Shown here: piece by piece, positions 5,423 through 7,019 of the stretch
How positions within the stretch are numbered: the first letter of the stretch is position 1
Layout of the letters: each line of letters starts with the position of its first letter
Source of the DNA: Thermoplasmata archaeon
Lineage (GTDB): Archaea; Thermoplasmatota; Thermoplasmata; Lutacidiplasmatales; UBA184
Reading direction: 5' to 3'
NCBI GenBank assembly: GCA_030040755.1
Contig: JASHTC010000224.1
Location: 1-7,019 of the forward strand
DNA: 7,019 nucleotides
Position numbers and translations under genes: made by a program
The notes under the pieces: model-generated
What the model was told of the DNA's origin: nothing
Databases searched by the model: none
Seen by the model: the letters and a program-made list of their open reading frames with translations, nothing else

Positions 5423-5427
5423 CCTCC
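5423..5427 (-). promoter_or_regulatory. Shine-Dalgarno GGAGG for cysC
   Basis: GGAGG on the minus strand directly follows the sat TGA and lies 10 bases before the cysC ATG. It fixes the cysC start and shows that internal operon genes here use Shine-Dalgarno initiation. Confidence 0.75.
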
Positions 5428-6582
5428 TCAGACGATCGTCACGTTCGGCCGTCGCAGGACCTCGGCGACCTCGGGCCGGAGGATCTCGGGCGGCAGGGGA
5501 GCCCCGGAGGCCAGCGCCTCGCGGATGCGGCTCTGGCTGGTCTCGGCCCGCTCGGAGGCCGGATGCACGCACGTCCGCCCGCTCGCCATCCAGCCGCAGC
5601 GGCGGCAGAAGAACGACTCCTCGTAGCGTACGGGGAGGACCCCGATGTCGAACGCGTCGAAGACCCGGTGGCAGGCATACGGGTCGTAGTACTTCCCGAC
5701 GCCCGCCTGGTCCCGGCCGACGATGTAGACCCCGCATCCGTAGTTCCGGCGCACGATGGCGAGGAACAGCGCCGCCTTGGGGCCGCCGTAGCGCATCGTG
5801 ATCGTGAGCGGGCTCATCAGGACCCGGTCCGCCGGGTAGTAGTGGCGCACCAGGGCGTCGTACGCCTGGAGGATCACCTCGGGACGGTAGTCCCCCTTCT
5901 TGAGCCGCCCGACGACCGGATGGATCAGGAGGCCGTCCACGTCCTCCCGCTCGAGCGTGAGCCGCTGGATGTACTCGTGGGCGGTGTGCGGGGGATTGCG
6001 GCACTGGTAGGCGGCCACCCGCGACCAGCCCCGGCGGGAGAACTCCGCGCGCGTCTCCGCCGGAGTCGGCTCGTCCCGTTCCCAGGGCGGGAGCAACCGG
6101 TGGACGAGGTCGACCGGCCCGGCCCAGGCGGTCTCGCCGCCCGCGAGGAGGTCCGCGACGTTGGGGTGGGCGGGGTCGTCGGTCCCGTACGTGGCGCGCG
6201 CGAGGGCCCGTCGGTCGATCGGGAAGGTCTCCTCCACATGGAGGACCGCGATGAGCCGGTCCTGGCCGTCGAGGAGACCCACCTCGTCCCCGGCGCGCAC
6301 CGACGACGCGGAGGGGGTCCCCGGGGGCACCGGAAAGTGGATGGGGATCGACCACGGGAGCCCGTTCGGGAGCCGACCGGTGGCCGCGACCGACCGCACG
6401 GTCTCCGCATCCATGAACCCCTCCAGCGGGCTGTAGGCCCCGATCCCGATCTTCTCCGCATCGTAGAGCTGGTCGATCGGAGGGTGGACGGTGACGAGGT
6501 GGCCGCGCTCGGCGTCACGACGCGCCCGGGCCGCCTCGGGGAGCTCCCGCTCGACGAGACGGCCTCCATACGGGTCGATCAT
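5428..6582 (-). CDS. sat: Sulfate adenylyltransferase (ATP sulfurylase)
   Basis: Sat converts sulfate and ATP to APS and pyrophosphate, the entry step of sulfate assimilation. The 384-residue product has the length of homomeric archaeal/bacterial Sat without a fused kinase domain. Motifs: GAYSPLEGFM at 48-57, QCRNPPHTAH at 193-202 with the nucleotide-binding His pair H199/H202, LLIHPVVGRLKKGD at 218-231, MRYGGPKAA at 263-271, and GRDQAGVG at 289-296. The last usually reads GRDHAG, so Q292 is unusual. C326-x2-C329-x8-C338-x-H340 is a probable structural zinc site like those of bacterial enzymes. ATG at 6582 is chosen because similarity starts there and a GGAGG lies 11 bases upstream; the frame extends to 6708 only over cysH. 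It is preceded by cysH (47-base gap) and followed by cysC. Orientation and pathway logic indicate an assimilatory role. Confidence 0.96.
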   Translation of the reverse strand: MIDPYGGRLVERELPEAARARRDAERGHLVTVHPPIDQLYDAEKIGIGAYSPLEGFMDAETVRSVAATGRLPNGLPWSIPIHFPVPPGTPSASSVRAGDEVGLLDGQDRLIAVLHVEETFPIDRRALARATYGTDDPAHPNVADLLAGGETAWAGPVDLVHRLLPPWERDEPTPAETRAEFSRRGWSRVAAYQCRNPPHTAHEYIQRLTLEREDVDGLLIHPVVGRLKKGDYRPEVILQAYDALVRHYYPADRVLMSPLTITMRYGGPKAALFLAIVRRNYGCGVYIVGRDQAGVGKYYDPYACHRVFDAFDIGVLPVRYEESFFCRRCGWMASGRTCVHPASERAETSQSRIREALASGAPLPPEILRPEVAEVLRRPNVTIV

Positions 6583-6588
6583 CCAGCG

Positions 6589-6613
6589 CGCGCCCTCCCC
6601 CGAAGGGGGCGCG
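6589..6613 (-). promoter_or_regulatory. UUCG-capped hairpin covering the sat ribosome binding site
   Basis: In the cysH-sat gap, the minus-strand RNA can pair CGCGCCC with GGGCGCG (7 bp). A further CC/GG pair closes a UUCG tetraloop, leaving a GGA bulge. The 3' arm contains the GGAGG that should start sat translation (6594-6598), and the hairpin ends six bases before the sat ATG. Its 5' arm begins 17 bases after the cysH stop, about where a terminating ribosome would reach. This suggests an RBS-masking element opened by cysH translation. It could also be a chance fold in GC-rich DNA or an mRNA stability element. Confidence 0.4.
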
Positions 6614-6629
6614 AACGAAGCGCGCGCGC

Positions 6630-7019
6630 TTAAGACCCCTTGGGAGCGGCGAGCTCCAGCCCCGCGCTCGCGAGGGCGCGGTGCAACCCGTGGGCGTGGA
6701 TCCCGCACTCGACCTTGCCCTGGCCCCGCCAGCGACCCGCGCGTTCGTCCTCGCCGGCGGCGACGGGCGAGGTGCAGGGGGCGCAGCCGACGCTCGGGTA
6801 CCCCTGGGCCCAGAGCGGGTGGCGCGGGACCTCATGGTCGTCGAGATACGTCTCGACCTGCGCGAGGGACCATCCCACGAGGGGGTTGACCTTGAAGAGG
6901 CCGCCCCCGGCCACGAGCTCCTGCCATTCCACCACCCGGGTCTGCCCGCGTCCGGCATGCTGGCTGCGACGGAGCCCGGTCATCCACGCCGCCCGACCGC
7001 GGAGCGCCCGCTCGAGGGG
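6630..7019 (-). CDS. cysH: APS/PAPS reductase, C-terminal part (partial, 5' end beyond right edge)
   Basis: CysH reduces APS or PAPS to sulfite, the third step of the pathway encoded here. The visible 129 residues are the C-terminal part. Motifs (window numbering): AAWMTGLRRSQ at 10-20, KVNPLVGWS at 43-51, GYPSVGCAPCT at 73-83, GEDERAGRW at 89-97, and ECGIH at 104-108 with the redox-active C105. C79-x2-C82 is half of the Cys-Cys...Cys-x2-Cys set that binds a [4Fe-4S] cluster in APS-reductase-type CysH. The matching Cys-Cys pair would normally lie just before the PLERAL that opens the visible part, so it should be only a few codons beyond the window. About 20 residues follow ECGIH, unrelated to a known domain. 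The gene ends in TAA 47 bases before sat and is the first visible gene of the operon. The true start and promoter are not in view. Confidence 0.93.
   Translation of the reverse strand, partial: PLERALRGRAAWMTGLRRSQHAGRGQTRVVEWQELVAGGGLFKVNPLVGWSLAQVETYLDDHEVPRHPLWAQGYPSVGCAPCTSPVAAGEDERAGRWRGQGKVECGIHAHGLHRALASAGLELAAPKGS

Noticed and set aside
4730..6355. A 541-codon minus-strand frame across cysC and sat
   Set aside because: Sat and CysC are unmistakable in other frames of the same strand. This one is Arg/Pro-rich noise.
6620..6629. GCGCGCGCGC alternating run as a Z-DNA or repeat element
   Set aside because: Ten bases of alternating G and C are expected by chance in DNA this rich in GC. 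It is noted only as a possible pairing partner in the sat leader.
6583..6708. N-terminal extension of the sat frame to 6708
   Set aside because: It overlaps the end of cysH and is Arg-rich without similarity. The ATG at 6582 has a GGAGG upstream and matches where Sat proteins begin.

Overview
The window is a very GC-rich piece of what is almost certainly an archaeal genome. The clearest lineage marker is a complete archaeal-type fibrillarin (FlpA), supported by archaeal-style ATP sulfurylase and APS kinase genes. The proteins are Arg/Ala/Gly/Pro-rich rather than strongly acidic, so a haloarchaeon looks less likely. An uncultured high-GC euryarchaeal or Thermoplasmatota-like lineage is my guess, and the sequence alone does not prove it. 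Genes are densely packed, with no gene-free stretch longer than 100 bases. I see no rRNA, tRNA, CRISPR array or insertion sequence.

Layout, left to right. (1) Bases 1-214, minus strand: the N-terminus of a secreted or membrane-anchored protein that runs off the left edge. (2) Bases 299-1433, minus strand: ridA followed 7 bases later by the fibrillarin gene, a probable two-gene transcript. (3) Bases 1520-4829, plus strand: three genes with short gaps. They are a small Pro/Ala-rich protein with a C-terminal four-cysteine zinc ribbon, a cytosolic DUF885-type metallopeptidase, and a fusion of an SRPBCC (AHSA1-like) domain to a SAM-dependent methyltransferase. (4) Bases 4870-7019, minus strand, convergent with the previous block: a sulfate-assimilation operon transcribed cysH (5' end outside the window), sat, cysC.

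The cysH-sat-cysC block is a coherent pathway. Sat makes adenylylsulfate (APS) from sulfate and ATP, CysC can phosphorylate it to PAPS, and CysH reduces APS or PAPS to sulfite. The RidA-fibrillarin pair joins 2-aminoacrylate detoxification with box C/D RNA-guided 2'-O-methylation; no shared function is obvious. The three plus-strand genes have no evident common pathway.

The window is mostly ordinary core and accessory metabolism, and I did not find a convincing undescribed system. The points most worth a second look are the SRPBCC-methyltransferase fusion, a UUCG-capped hairpin that would bury the sat ribosome binding site, a Gln in place of the usual His in the Sat GRDxAG motif, the joint presence of an Fe-S-type CysH and a CysC, and short AT-rich islands about 26-35 bases upstream of most first genes that may be TATA elements for short-leader transcripts.
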